In this document: piece by piece, positions 1 to 8,437 of the stretch
Layout: each line of letters begins with the position of its first letter
Numbering within the stretch: position 1 is the stretch's first letter
NCBI RefSeq assembly: GCF_006974105.1
Contig: NZ_CP036282.1
Span: forward strand, 62,001 to 126,000
Source: Rhodoferax aquaticus
GTDB lineage: Bacteria; Pseudomonadota; Gammaproteobacteria; Burkholderiales; Burkholderiaceae_C
DNA length: 64,000 nucleotides
Direction: 5' to 3'
Made by a program: the position numbers and the translations under genes
Notes under the pieces: model-generated
The model's input: the letters and a program-made list of their open reading frames with translations, nothing else
Databases searched by the model: none
Told to the model about the DNA's origin: nothing

Positions 1-1
1 C

Positions 2-1705
2 CAGCTCGAAGGCATGGGCACGTTTGAGGCGGGCAGCATCGGTGGGGTCGTCAAGGGCCAACTCGCCACCCCCCACCAAGGCAGCGGAGAGCGCCAAATC
101 AGCGCCCTCATCACCGCAGCCACCCTCATTCAAGAAACCCCGCGCCAGCGCGTCTACCAACTCACCCTGGAGCCCTGGCTGGCCCAGGCCCGGCTCAAGA
201 GCGACTGCAAAGTCTTCCAAGACATGAGCCCGGTCGACGTGATCGAACACGTGCTGGCCAACTACCCCCAGCCCAGTACCAAGAGGCTCCTAGAGAGCTA
301 CCCCGTGCGCGACTACTGCGTGCAGTACAACGAAACCGACCTGCAATTCATCACCCGGCTCATGCAAGAGTGGGGCATCAACTACCACTTCGAGCACAGC
401 GGCGAGGCCCACCGCCTCATCTGGAGCGACCACAACGGCGCCTTCCAAATCCGGCAACAAGACCTGCAACAAAACAGCGCTGATCCCGGCCTCAACCCCT
501 ACCACACCATCCCCTACTACCCGCTGGGGCACAAGACCGACCGCGAGTACATCCACCGCTTCAGCCCGGTGCAGCGCCTGACTGCCAGCGCCTACGCCAG
601 TGCCGACTACGACTACACCCGCCCCCAGGCCAGCCTGGCGGTGCAAGCCAGCAGCGACCATGCAGGCAATCACCCGGCCCACCAGATCTACCTCTGGCGG
701 GGAGGGAACAGCGGAGTGAACAGTGGAGCAGGTGGTGGAGCAAACACCTCCCTCTCTTCCTCCGACTACAGCCAGCCCAATGCAGGCGCAAACAGTGCCG
801 CCAACCAGACCGAACCCCAAGGCCAACACCTAGCTCGCTTGCGCCTGCAAGCCCTGCGCCAGGGGGCCTTACGCGCCCGAGGTGCCGGCCACATCCGCGG
901 CATCGTGCCCGGCAGCAGCTTCACCCTGGCCGAGCACCCCCAGACCAGCGCCAACACCGAATACATCGTCTTGCACACCACACTCGACATAGAAAACCCG
1001 AGTGAGCACAAAACAGGTAGCACCAACACCCAAGACACCACCCAAGGAAAGTGGCGCGTCCACACCGAATTCGAGGTCCAGCCCAGCACCATCGCCCTGC
1101 GCCCTGACGGCACACAGAGCAAACCCCTGATCCCCGGCCCCTTGAGCGCCTTGGTAGTCGGCCCCGCAGGGGCCAACCACCACACCGACTACCTCAGCCG
1201 CGTCAAGGTGCACTTCCCCTGGGATAGGCACGACGCGCGCGACCAACGCAGCAGCTGCTGGGTGCGGGTGGCAAGCCCTTGGGCGGGCAACCAGCTAGGG
1301 GCCATCCACATTCCCCGCATCGGGCAAGAAGTGCTGGTGAGCTTTGAAGGCGGCGACCCGGACAAACCCATCGTTATCGCCTCTGTCTACAACCAGAACA
1401 ACCAGCCTCCCTGGGAGCTGCCCGGCCAACAAGCCTTAAGTGGTATGCGTAGCCGCGAGCTCACCGCAGGCCAAGGCAACGCCGCCGCAGGAAGAAGCAA
1501 CCATGTGCTCTTGGACGACACCGCAGATCAAATCCAGGTGCAGGCCAAGAGCGACCACCAGCACAGCAGCTTGAGCCTAGGCCACATCACCCGCATAGAG
1601 AGCAGGGCAGGCCGCCAAGAACACCGGGGCGAAGGCTTTGAGCTGCGCACGGATGGCCACGGCGCTATCCGCGCCCAAGACGGCTTGCTCATCACTACCG
1701 AATAA
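2..1705 (+). CDS. vgrG: Type VI secretion spike protein VgrG, 5'-partial and C-terminally truncated
   Basis: This is the trimeric puncturing tip of the T6SS tube. The frame is already open at the left edge, so the N-terminus lies outside the window. The visible part covers most of the gp27-like base (VYQLTLEPWLAQARLKSDC, then the QYNETDLQFITRLMQEWGI motif) and the gp5-like OB-fold (SRVKVHFPWDRHD, SCWVRVASPWAGNQLGAIH, PRIGQEVLVSFEGGDPDKP). It stops after GAIRAQDGLLITTE, a string that in Burkholderiales VgrG proteins begins the DUF2345 C-terminal extension. The frame therefore ends where several hundred residues are usually found, which suggests a truncation by deletion or recombination. Family assignment is firm; loss of function is inferred. 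Confidence 0.92.
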   Translation, partial: QLEGMGTFEAGSIGGVVKGQLATPHQGSGERQISALITAATLIQETPRQRVYQLTLEPWLAQARLKSDCKVFQDMSPVDVIEHVLANYPQPSTKRLLESYPVRDYCVQYNETDLQFITRLMQEWGINYHFEHSGEAHRLIWSDHNGAFQIRQQDLQQNSADPGLNPYHTIPYYPLGHKTDREYIHRFSPVQRLTASAYASADYDYTRPQASLAVQASSDHAGNHPAHQIYLWRGGNSGVNSGAGGGANTSLSSSDYSQPNAGANSAANQTEPQGQHLARLRLQALRQGALRARGAGHIRGIVPGSSFTLAEHPQTSANTEYIVLHTTLDIENPSEHKTGSTNTQDTTQGKWRVHTEFEVQPSTIALRPDGTQSKPLIPGPLSALVVGPAGANHHTDYLSRVKVHFPWDRHDARDQRSSCWVRVASPWAGNQLGAIHIPRIGQEVLVSFEGGDPDKPIVIASVYNQNNQPPWELPGQQALSGMRSRELTAGQGNAAAGRSNHVLLDDTADQIQVQAKSDHQHSSLSLGHITRIESRAGRQEHRGEGFELRTDGHGAIRAQDGLLITTE

Positions 1706-2027
1706 CGATAAAAAAGGCCTGGCCCAATCCAAACATGCCAAAGCGAAAAAAAGCTACATGGATAAACATGGTGCCACCTTGGCCGGTCAGTTCGAGAAGG
1801 CTTTGCGCATCAACCCGCTGATCAAGCAGATTTTTGATCCCTTCATCATGGATAGCGACACCCGCGACGCCGTTGAGCCCAGCGCCAACTTTGTGACCCC
1901 TAGCACATCGGCCAAGACGCAGGTCACTACTCTGCAGGGGGACGTAAAGCCGGCCGAAAAAACCAATGAGTTCATCCACCGCAACCACCTGCATGTGACC
2001 GCAGTGGATGCGTATTTGCTACCTTGA
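1706..2027 (+). pseudogene. Remnant open frame after truncated vgrG, possibly an effector 3' end
   Basis: Immediately after the vgrG stop another frame is open without its own credible start. An internal ATG lies at 1758 and would give 89 residues. The peptide is basic at first (QSKHAKAKKSYMDKHG), then reads ALRINPLIKQIFDPFIMDSDTRDAV. It ends in a segment whose DNA is repeated twice more downstream. I do not recognise the family. Its position between a cut-off VgrG and a tandem immunity-like array fits the surviving 3' end of a T6SS cargo-effector gene, but that is inference. It could also be a short intact gene of unknown role. Confidence 0.35.
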
Positions 2028-2041
2028 GGAACATCGACATG
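1985..2041 (+). repeat. 57-bp leader repeat, copy 1 of 3
   Basis: Near-identical 57-bp segments precede each of the three tandem paralogs (the others are at 3345-3401 and 4714-4770). Each carries the AGGA ribosome-binding site and the ATG start, so the duplication unit includes the translation signals. Only a handful of positions differ between copies, mainly just before the ATG. Confidence 0.85.
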
Positions 2042-3184
2042 CAAGCAATGAAACTGCGTAAGGTGTTGGTGTGGGTGAGCTTGGGCCTGTGTATAGCGGT
2101 GGTCGCGCTGCAAGCGGCGCGGGCACAAAACCAAGCAGCGCAAGCCCCGCCCAAATACTCGATGTTGCGGTACGAATGGCTCAAGAAGCCATGGACGGTG
2201 CGCTATGTGATTGAGGTATATCTACGCCCCAATTCACTCATTAAATACGCAAAAAAGGAGAACGCCAAGAGCGAAGCCAAGCACTCGCCCGAGTTCAGGG
2301 ATTACCAAGAATATGTGGCTCCTGTCTTGCCATTCCAAGGGCAACCCTATGCCAACCAGGACGATCCTGGCTTTAACAACACCTACGGTGACTTTGGCCT
2401 CTTCGTCTTGCAGTTTGATCGCACCGGCCAGCTCATCAGCCCCCACATCGCGCCCATGCCTTTGATGGCTAAACAAATCTTGGATACAGAGAACCGTCGC
2501 AACGTGCAGTTGTACGAAGGCGGTGGGCAACCCGGCAGCAATTGGTATTACTTGGGCGAGTGGTGGGACTACCTGCCCGGCCCCTTGGGGGAGTCGGTCA
2601 CGCCCGCCCTGTGCTCAGCACATGATGACGGTCGGTATGGATTGGGCAGCGGTTACCGTGCGTTCAATCCAGACAAAAAATTCAGTGTTCAAGAAGTCCT
2701 CGACTCACAAGGCATCTTCGGCTGCCGTGAATGGACTTACCAACTCAAACGCCCGGTCAGTGTGGCAGGCCTTGGTGGCCAAGTCCCCGACGCCCAAGGC
2801 CTCTGCGCAGGCGGCTTTGAACCCGGCATGTACAAAGGCCGCCTAGTCTGCCCCGGTCTGGACGAGAGCAGCCATTACAAGCCCAACGCCAAGGGCTTTG
2901 TACAGCCCTACATCGACGTTACCAGCTACCACGACAAAGTGGGCAAGAAGGGCACCATAGGCCACTTCATCGGCTGGGCCGGGTTTGATGACCCGGTGCG
3001 CCCCGTCATTGGCAAGTTTGGCGACCGCTGGGTCTGCCTGCACGAATGCCCCGATGGCGCAGCCCCCGGCCCGATTGAGGACATCGCCCAGTGGACCACC
3101 CGGCGCGGCTGGCCCCTGCCCAAGCCCGGGCCGTATTTTGTGGACAGCAAGTTCAAGGCGAGCAAAGAGGACTTGGAGGAGTGA
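2039..3184 (+). CDS. Exported protein of unknown family, tandem paralog 1 (candidate T6SS immunity protein)
   Basis: 381 residues. The ATG chosen is followed by QAMKLRK and preceded by TTGAGGA at suitable spacing. A signal peptide ends near residue 30 (CIAVVALQAARA then QNQ), with no lipobox cysteine, so a periplasmic location is likely. Shared blocks with the other two copies include WLKKPWTVRYVIEV, EWWDYLPGPLGESVTPALC, REWTYQLKRPVSVAGLGG and GWAGFDDPVRPVIGKFGDRW. Differences concentrate between about residues 60 and 110 and around 130-200. Its 5' part is almost identical to paralog 3, while roughly the last 480 bases match paralog 2. I do not recognise a domain. The immunity role is inferred only from exported tandem copies beside vgrG. 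Confidence 0.75.
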   Translation: MQAMKLRKVLVWVSLGLCIAVVALQAARAQNQAAQAPPKYSMLRYEWLKKPWTVRYVIEVYLRPNSLIKYAKKENAKSEAKHSPEFRDYQEYVAPVLPFQGQPYANQDDPGFNNTYGDFGLFVLQFDRTGQLISPHIAPMPLMAKQILDTENRRNVQLYEGGGQPGSNWYYLGEWWDYLPGPLGESVTPALCSAHDDGRYGLGSGYRAFNPDKKFSVQEVLDSQGIFGCREWTYQLKRPVSVAGLGGQVPDAQGLCAGGFEPGMYKGRLVCPGLDESSHYKPNAKGFVQPYIDVTSYHDKVGKKGTIGHFIGWAGFDDPVRPVIGKFGDRWVCLHECPDGAAPGPIEDIAQWTTRRGWPLPKPGPYFVDSKFKASKEDLEE

Positions 3185-3344
3185 TGCAGCACCTTGCCCG
3201 CCCGACATTCATCCTCTACACCGGGAGCTACCGCGCCCGCGCAGGGCGGGGTGAGGTGCACCTGCCTGGAACTGGCCTTCTACATGCAAAAAAGGCGAAT
3301 CGCGCATGTGGAGTATGGGCAAGCAGCTATCAAAAAAAGAGCTA

Positions 3345-3401
3345 CCACCTGCATGTGACCGCAGTGGATGCGTATTTGCTACCTTGAGGAACGCCAACAT
3401 G
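3345..3401 (+). repeat. 57-bp leader repeat, copy 2 of 3
   Basis: Same segment as at 1985-2041, containing the ribosome-binding site and start of paralog 2. It is directly preceded by a degenerate piece of the dispersed repeat (GCAAGCAGCTAT near 3329-3340). Confidence 0.85.
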
Positions 3402-4553
3402 CAAGCAATGAAACTGCGTAAGGTGTTGGTGTGGGTGGGTTTGGGCCTGTGCATGGCGGGTTGTGCTCTGCAAGCGGCGCGTGCGCAGGACTCTGCAGCA
3501 GCACCAGCCCCCCTCAAGTACGACAAAGCGTGGTACCAATGGCTCAAGAAGCCATGGACGGTGCGCTATGTGATTGAGGTGGATGAACTTGCGAAAGGCA
3601 TGGATAAATATGCCAAAAAGAACAACGCCAAGAGCGAAGCCAAGCATTCGCCCGAGTTTCGGGATTACAAGGAATATGTAGCCCCTGTTTTGCCGTTCCA
3701 AGGGCAGGCCTATGCCAGTGAAAGGAATCCACTGTCTGGAAGCATGTACGGTGACTTGGGTCTCTTTGCGTTTGAGTTTGACCGCACCGGCCAGCTCATC
3801 AGCCCCCACACCGCGCCCATGCCCTTGATGGCCCGGCAAACGCTGGATGGCGAGAACCGCACCATGGTCGCGTTGTCTGAAGGCGATGGCAAACCTGGCA
3901 GCAATTTTTATGCCTTGGGCGAGTGGTGGGACTACCTGCCCGGCCCTTTGGGAGAGTCAGTGACCCCCGCGCTGTGCTCTGCGTTTGATGATGGTCGCTA
4001 CGGCGTCAGCAGCAGCGCTCGAGTGTTCTCCCCCGGCAAGAAGTTTGATGTCAAAGAAGTCCTGGACCCGCAAGCACAAGGCATCTTCGGCTGCCGTGAA
4101 TGGACTTACCAACTCAAACGCCCGGTCAGTGTGGCAGGCCTTGGTGGCCAAGTCCCCGACGCCCAAGGCCTCTGCGCAGGCGGCTTTGAACCCGGCATGT
4201 ACAAAGGCCGCCTAGTCTGCCCCGGTCTGGACGAGAGCAGCCATTACAAGCCCAACGCCAAGGGCTTTGTACAGCCCTACATCGACGTTACCAGCTACCA
4301 CGACAAAGTGGGCAAGAAGGGCACCATAGGCCACTTCATCGGCTGGGCCGGGTTTGATGACCCGGTGCGCCCCGTCATTGGCAAGTTTGGCGACCGCTGG
4401 GTCTGCCTGCACGAATGCCCCGATGGCGCAGCCCCCGGCCCGATTGAGGACATCGCCCAGTGGACCACCCGGCGCGGCTGGCCCCTGCCCAAGCCCGGGC
4501 CGTATTTTGTGGACAGCAAGTTCAAGGCGAGCAAAGAGGACTTGGAGGAGTGA
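3399..4553 (+). CDS. Exported protein of unknown family, tandem paralog 2, possible lipoprotein
   Basis: 384 residues, starting at the ATG inside the repeated leader. Unlike the flanking copies its signal sequence reads LGLCMAGCALQAARA, so a lipobox-like MAGC could make it a lipoprotein anchored at Cys24; cleavage after ARA remains possible. The central region diverges most from copies 1 and 3 (VDELAKGMDKYAKKNNAKSE, ASERNPLSGSMYGDLGLFAF). The last third is essentially identical in DNA to copy 1, a sign of recent duplication or gene conversion. The family is unknown. In T6SS loci, multiplied exported genes downstream of vgrG are often immunity proteins, which is the basis for the guess. Confidence 0.75.
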   Translation: MQAMKLRKVLVWVGLGLCMAGCALQAARAQDSAAAPAPLKYDKAWYQWLKKPWTVRYVIEVDELAKGMDKYAKKNNAKSEAKHSPEFRDYKEYVAPVLPFQGQAYASERNPLSGSMYGDLGLFAFEFDRTGQLISPHTAPMPLMARQTLDGENRTMVALSEGDGKPGSNFYALGEWWDYLPGPLGESVTPALCSAFDDGRYGVSSSARVFSPGKKFDVKEVLDPQAQGIFGCREWTYQLKRPVSVAGLGGQVPDAQGLCAGGFEPGMYKGRLVCPGLDESSHYKPNAKGFVQPYIDVTSYHDKVGKKGTIGHFIGWAGFDDPVRPVIGKFGDRWVCLHECPDGAAPGPIEDIAQWTTRRGWPLPKPGPYFVDSKFKASKEDLEE

Positions 4554-4713
4554 TGCAGCACCTTGCCCGCCCGACATGTCGTCTACACACCGGTGGCCAC
4601 CGCGCCAGAGTGGTGCGGGGTGGGGTGCACCTGCCTGGAACTGGCCTTCTACATGCAATAAGTGCCGATTGCGCTGGTGGAATATGGACAAGAAGCTATC
4701 AAAAAAAGAGCAA

Positions 4714-4770
4714 CCACCTGCATGTGACCGCAGTGGATGCGTATTTGCTTCCTTGAGGAACACCGACATG
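4714..4770 (+). repeat. 57-bp leader repeat, copy 3 of 3
   Basis: Third copy of the translation-signal segment, upstream of paralog 3. It too follows a degenerate dispersed-repeat fragment (AGAAGCTATC near 4691). Confidence 0.85.
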
Positions 4771-5919
4771 CAAGCAATGAAACTGCATAGGGTGTTGGTG
4801 TGGGTGAGCTTGGGCCTGTGTATAGCGGTGGTCGCGCTGCAAGCGGCGCGGGCACAAAACCAAGCAGCGCAAGCCCCGCCCAAATACTCGATGTTGCGGT
4901 ACGAATGGCTCAAGAAGCCATGGACGGTGCGCTATGTGATTGAGGTATACAAGTTTGCGAGTGATGCTGACAAATACGCCCAAAAGGACAACGCACAAAA
5001 GGAGGCAAAACATTCACCCGCATTCAGGGATTACAAGGAATATGTCGCACCTGTCTTGCCGTTCCAAGGCCAGCCCTATGCCCAGCAAGACGATGTAGTT
5101 TTCAACAACACCTACAGCGACTTTGGCCTCTTCGTCTTGCAGTTTGATCGCACCGGCCAGCTCATCAGCCCCCACATCGCGCCCAAGCCTTTGATGGCTA
5201 AACAAATCTTGGATACAGAGAACCGTCGAAACGTGCAGTTGTACGAAGGCAATGGGCAACCCGGCAGCAATTGGTATTACTTGGGCGAGTGGTGGGACTA
5301 CCTGCCCGGCCCCCTGGGGGAGTCGGTCACGCCCGCGCTGTGCTTTGGGTTTGATGATGGCCGCTATGGCGTCAACAGCAGTGCTCGCGTGTTCACCCCC
5401 GGCAAGAAGTTTGATGTCAAAGAAGTCCTAGACCCGCAAGCACAAGGCATCTTCGGCTGCCGCGAGTGGACTTACCAACTCAAACGCCCGGTCAGCGTGG
5501 CCGGTCTTGGTGGTCAAGTGCCCGACGCCCAAGGCCTCTGCGCAGGTGGCTTTGAACCCGGCATGTACAAAGGTCGCCTTACCTGCCCCGGTCTGGACGA
5601 GAGCAGCCAATACAAGCCCAACCCCAAAGGCTTTGTGCAACCCTATATCGATGTGACCAGCTACCACGACAAAGTGGGCAAGAAGGGCACCATAGGGCAC
5701 TTCGTCGGCTGGGCCGGGTTTGATGACCCGGTGCGCCCCGTGATTGGCAAGTTTGGCGACCGCTGGGTCTGCCTGCACGAATGCCCCGATGGCGCAGCCC
5801 CCGGCCCGATTGAGGACATCGCCCAGTGGACCACCCGGCGCGGCTGGCCTTTGCCCAAGCCCGGGCCGTATTTTGTGGACAGCAACTTCAAGGCGAGCAA
5901 AGAGGATTTGGAAGAGTGA
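4768..5919 (+). CDS. Exported protein of unknown family, tandem paralog 3
   Basis: 383 residues from the ATG in the repeated leader; upstream in-frame sequence belongs to another reading of paralog 2 and is not coding. The signal peptide is nearly identical to copy 1 (CIAVVALQAARA, then QNQAAQAP), with no lipobox. The specificity-like segment reads VYKFASDADKYAQKDNAQKE. The 3' part carries many scattered silent differences from copies 1 and 2, so this copy has been separate longer. A dispersed repeat follows the stop. Function unknown; periplasmic immunity-type role inferred from context. Confidence 0.75.
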   Translation: MQAMKLHRVLVWVSLGLCIAVVALQAARAQNQAAQAPPKYSMLRYEWLKKPWTVRYVIEVYKFASDADKYAQKDNAQKEAKHSPAFRDYKEYVAPVLPFQGQPYAQQDDVVFNNTYSDFGLFVLQFDRTGQLISPHIAPKPLMAKQILDTENRRNVQLYEGNGQPGSNWYYLGEWWDYLPGPLGESVTPALCFGFDDGRYGVNSSARVFTPGKKFDVKEVLDPQAQGIFGCREWTYQLKRPVSVAGLGGQVPDAQGLCAGGFEPGMYKGRLTCPGLDESSQYKPNPKGFVQPYIDVTSYHDKVGKKGTIGHFVGWAGFDDPVRPVIGKFGDRWVCLHECPDGAAPGPIEDIAQWTTRRGWPLPKPGPYFVDSNFKASKEDLEE

Positions 5920-6030
5920 TGCAGCACCTTGCCCGCCCGACATTCATCCTCTACACCGGGCGACACCGCGCCCGCGTGGTGCCGGGTGGCGTGCGCGTGC
6001 TCGGTAGGGCGGAATTACATGCGAGAAAAT

Positions 6031-6079
6031 AGCCCTTTGCGCCCACGGAATAAGCGCAAGCAACTATTGAATTTATAGC
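6031..6079 (+). repeat. Dispersed intergenic repeat, forward orientation
   Basis: Contains the window-wide core (GCCCACGGAATAAGCGCAAG, then CAACTATTGAATTTATAGC). Related copies are at 9766, 19591 (inverted), 41201 and 47593. The 3' end can fold back (CTATTGAATTTATAG). It reaches the stop of the downstream minus-strand gene. Confidence 0.7.
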
Positions 6080-7494
6080 GTAAAGATTTTTCCCGGATTG
6101 AGGATGTTGTGCGGGTCTAGTGCGCGCTTGATGGTGCGCATCATCTCCACGGCCCCGTTGCCGGTCTCTTCCACCAAAAAGCCCTGTTTGTGCAGGCCCA
6201 CGCCGTGTTCGCCCGTGCAGGTGCCGCCCAGTTTGAGGGCACGGGTGACCAGCTGGTGGTTGAGTTGTTCGGCCAGCGCGCGCTCTTCGGGTTTGTTGGG
6301 GTCAATCAGGTAGCCCATATGGAAGTTGCCGTCGCCCACATGGCCCACCATGAAGTAGGGCAGGCCGGCCTCGCGCGCCTCGGTCACGCTGTCCAAGAGC
6401 GCGTCTGCCAGGTGGGAGATGGGCACGCAGGTGTCGGTGGTGATGGCTTTGCAGCCCGGGCGGGACTGCACGCCCGCAAAGTAGGCGTTGTGCCGTGCGG
6501 TCCACAAGCGGGTGCGCTCCTCGGGCGTCTCGGCCCAGGCAAAGGCGGCGGCACCGTGTTCGTTGGCAATGTCTTGCACCAGCGCCACCTGTTCTTTCAC
6601 GCCATCGGGCGAGCCGTGGAACTCCAACAGCAGCATGGAACTCTCGGGCAGGCTGAGCTTGGAGTGCGCGTTCACCATGCGGATGGTGTTTTCGTCCAGC
6701 AGTTCGCAGCGCGCAATCGGCACGCCCATTTGGATGATTTGGATGGTGGTGTTGACCGCATCCGCCAGCGTGGGGAACGAGCAGGTGGCCGCCATCACCG
6801 CTTCGGGCAAGGGGTAGAGCTTGACGGTGACCTCGGTGATCACGCCTAGCGTGCCTTCGCTGCCCACAATCAGGCGGGTCAGGTCGTAGCCCGCGCTGCT
6901 TTTCTTGGCCCGCGTGCCGGTGCGGATGACTTCGCCGCTGGCGGTCACCACTTCCAGTGCCAGCACGTTTTCGCGCATGGTGCCGTAGCGCACCGCGTTG
7001 GTGCCGCTGGCACGGGTGGCGCTCATGCCGCCAATGGTGGCGTCCGCGCCCGGGTCTATGGGGAAGAAGAGGCCAGTGGACTTGATCTCGTCATTGAGTT
7101 GCTTGCGTGTCACGCCGGGCTGCACCGTCACCGTCAGGTCTTCGGCGTTGATGGACAGCACCTGGTTCATGCGGCTCACATCCAGGCTGATGCCGCCTTG
7201 CACGGCCAGCAAGTGGCCCTCTAGCGAAGAGCCCACGCCAAAGGGAATCACCGGTACCCGGTACTGCGCGGCCAGCGTGACGGCATCGCTCACATCCTGT
7301 GTGTTCTGCGCAAACACCACGGCCGAGGGCGGCGGCACGTCAAAGGCCGATTCATCGCGCCCGTGCTGCTCGCGCACCACCAGTGCGGTAGACAGTTGCT
7401 CACCAAAACGCGCCTGCAAGGCCGCCAAAAACGCGGGAGGCACAGGGCGTTGCGCAACTTCAGGCAGCAGGGGCGGGAGGTGAGGGGTGTTCAT
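6073..7494 (-). CDS. FAD-linked D-2-hydroxyacid (D-lactate-type) dehydrogenase
   Basis: 473 residues, the usual length of the DLD/GlcD family of FAD-binding PCMH-fold oxidases. These oxidise D-lactate or related D-2-hydroxyacids and pass electrons to cytochromes or quinones. The PCMH FAD-binding signature is clear (PVIPFGVGSSLEGH, VQPGVTRKQLNDEI, FPIDPGADATIGGMSATRASG, SAGYDLTRLIVGSEGTLG). The C-terminal cap has the conserved HVGDGNFHMGYLID and GGTCTGEHGVGLHK strings, ending NPGKIFTL. A GGAG ribosome-binding site precedes the ATG. There is no signal peptide, so it is probably a cytoplasmic or peripheral membrane enzyme. The exact substrate cannot be read from sequence; glycolate oxidase GlcD is the nearest alternative, but no glcE/glcF partners are adjacent. 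Confidence 0.9.
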   Translation of the reverse strand: MNTPHLPPLLPEVAQRPVPPAFLAALQARFGEQLSTALVVREQHGRDESAFDVPPPSAVVFAQNTQDVSDAVTLAAQYRVPVIPFGVGSSLEGHLLAVQGGISLDVSRMNQVLSINAEDLTVTVQPGVTRKQLNDEIKSTGLFFPIDPGADATIGGMSATRASGTNAVRYGTMRENVLALEVVTASGEVIRTGTRAKKSSAGYDLTRLIVGSEGTLGVITEVTVKLYPLPEAVMAATCSFPTLADAVNTTIQIIQMGVPIARCELLDENTIRMVNAHSKLSLPESSMLLLEFHGSPDGVKEQVALVQDIANEHGAAAFAWAETPEERTRLWTARHNAYFAGVQSRPGCKAITTDTCVPISHLADALLDSVTEAREAGLPYFMVGHVGDGNFHMGYLIDPNKPEERALAEQLNHQLVTRALKLGGTCTGEHGVGLHKQGFLVEETGNGAVEMMRTIKRALDPHNILNPGKIFTL

Positions 7495-7601
7495 AGCAAG
7501 ACTCCGGTGTGGTTGCAGCGCAAGGCCGCTGCGTTACCCATTCTAAGAACCCACGCGCCGCGAAAGGCTGACGCCAGGCTGGCAGCGCCCAGGGCACCCC
7601 G

Positions 7602-8357
7602 CTATTCGGCTGACAGCGTGAAGTTTTGGATGACGGTGATGTGTTCCCCCGCAGGCCGAGATCCGTTTGCGGGAACTTGAAATGTCATGCTCACTGCCAT
7701 AGGGAAAATATTGGGCAAAGGCGTGGTGCCCAGCACGCTTGCGCGCTCCAGTTCCCACGCCCATGTTTGTGGCTGGGACAGCGCACGCGTGTCGCGGTGC
7801 AAGACTTTGTTGTCGCGAATCTGTTTGACCTCCAGCACGTAGTTGCCAGCGCGCGTGCCCTCGGTGCGCACCTCTAAGCGCCAGTTGTGGTTGGGCAAGG
7901 GCGTCACCTTAAAGCCCGTGATTTTGAAAGCCCCCGCGACCGATTGCGCATAGCTTGCCAAGTCCAGCGCGTCTTGCTTTTGGCGCGCTTGGTAAGCCTT
8001 TGCCACGTCTTGGCAGCGCTGCGGTGAGTGGCTTGATCCGTCGCCCCACAGAGAGCGCCGTTCAATCACTTTGGGGCACAGGTCGGCGCGGCCCGTGCGC
8101 CGCACCAACTCCATGTAGCAGGCCGAGCGGTAGTAGTAGGTTCTGCCTGCGCCCGGAAACGAGAACCATGCCCCGTCCGTCATGCCGCTCGCGTAGGCGT
8201 TGGGTGGCGTGGCCTCGCACACGGCCTCCAGTTGAGCGGTGTTGTAGCGGTCGTACTGTAGGGTGGGGCTGTCTGTGCTGGGCTGGGCCAACACAGTGCC
8301 GCTGGCACTGAGCAGCAGCATCGCCAAGGTCTTCCATGAAGTTCTGCGTAGGTCCAT
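7602..8357 (-). CDS. Hypothetical exported protein
   Basis: 251 residues from the ATG beginning MDLRRTSWKTLAMLLLSASG, which gives a standard signal peptide cleaved near VLAQ. Upstream in-frame sequence is longer but not signal-like. The mature part has several cysteines in its first half (EAVCEATPPNAY, SACYMELVRRTGRADLCPKV, SPQRCQDVAKAY), suggesting disulfides, followed by a beta-rich stretch (VTPLPNHNWRLEVRTEG, GNYVLEVKQIRDN) ending ITVIQNFTLSAE. I recognise no family. It is divergent from the adenosyltransferase gene and shares its short upstream region. Confidence 0.7.
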   Translation of the reverse strand: MDLRRTSWKTLAMLLLSASGTVLAQPSTDSPTLQYDRYNTAQLEAVCEATPPNAYASGMTDGAWFSFPGAGRTYYYRSACYMELVRRTGRADLCPKVIERRSLWGDGSSHSPQRCQDVAKAYQARQKQDALDLASYAQSVAGAFKITGFKVTPLPNHNWRLEVRTEGTRAGNYVLEVKQIRDNKVLHRDTRALSQPQTWAWELERASVLGTTPLPNIFPMAVSMTFQVPANGSRPAGEHITVIQNFTLSAE

Positions 8358-8437
8358 GCGGCGCAGTATGGCGTGGGGTCCACTCCCCGGCAAGCCGCCA
8401 TAGCGTAAGGACTTGTAGCTGCTGCCACAATGGCGCC

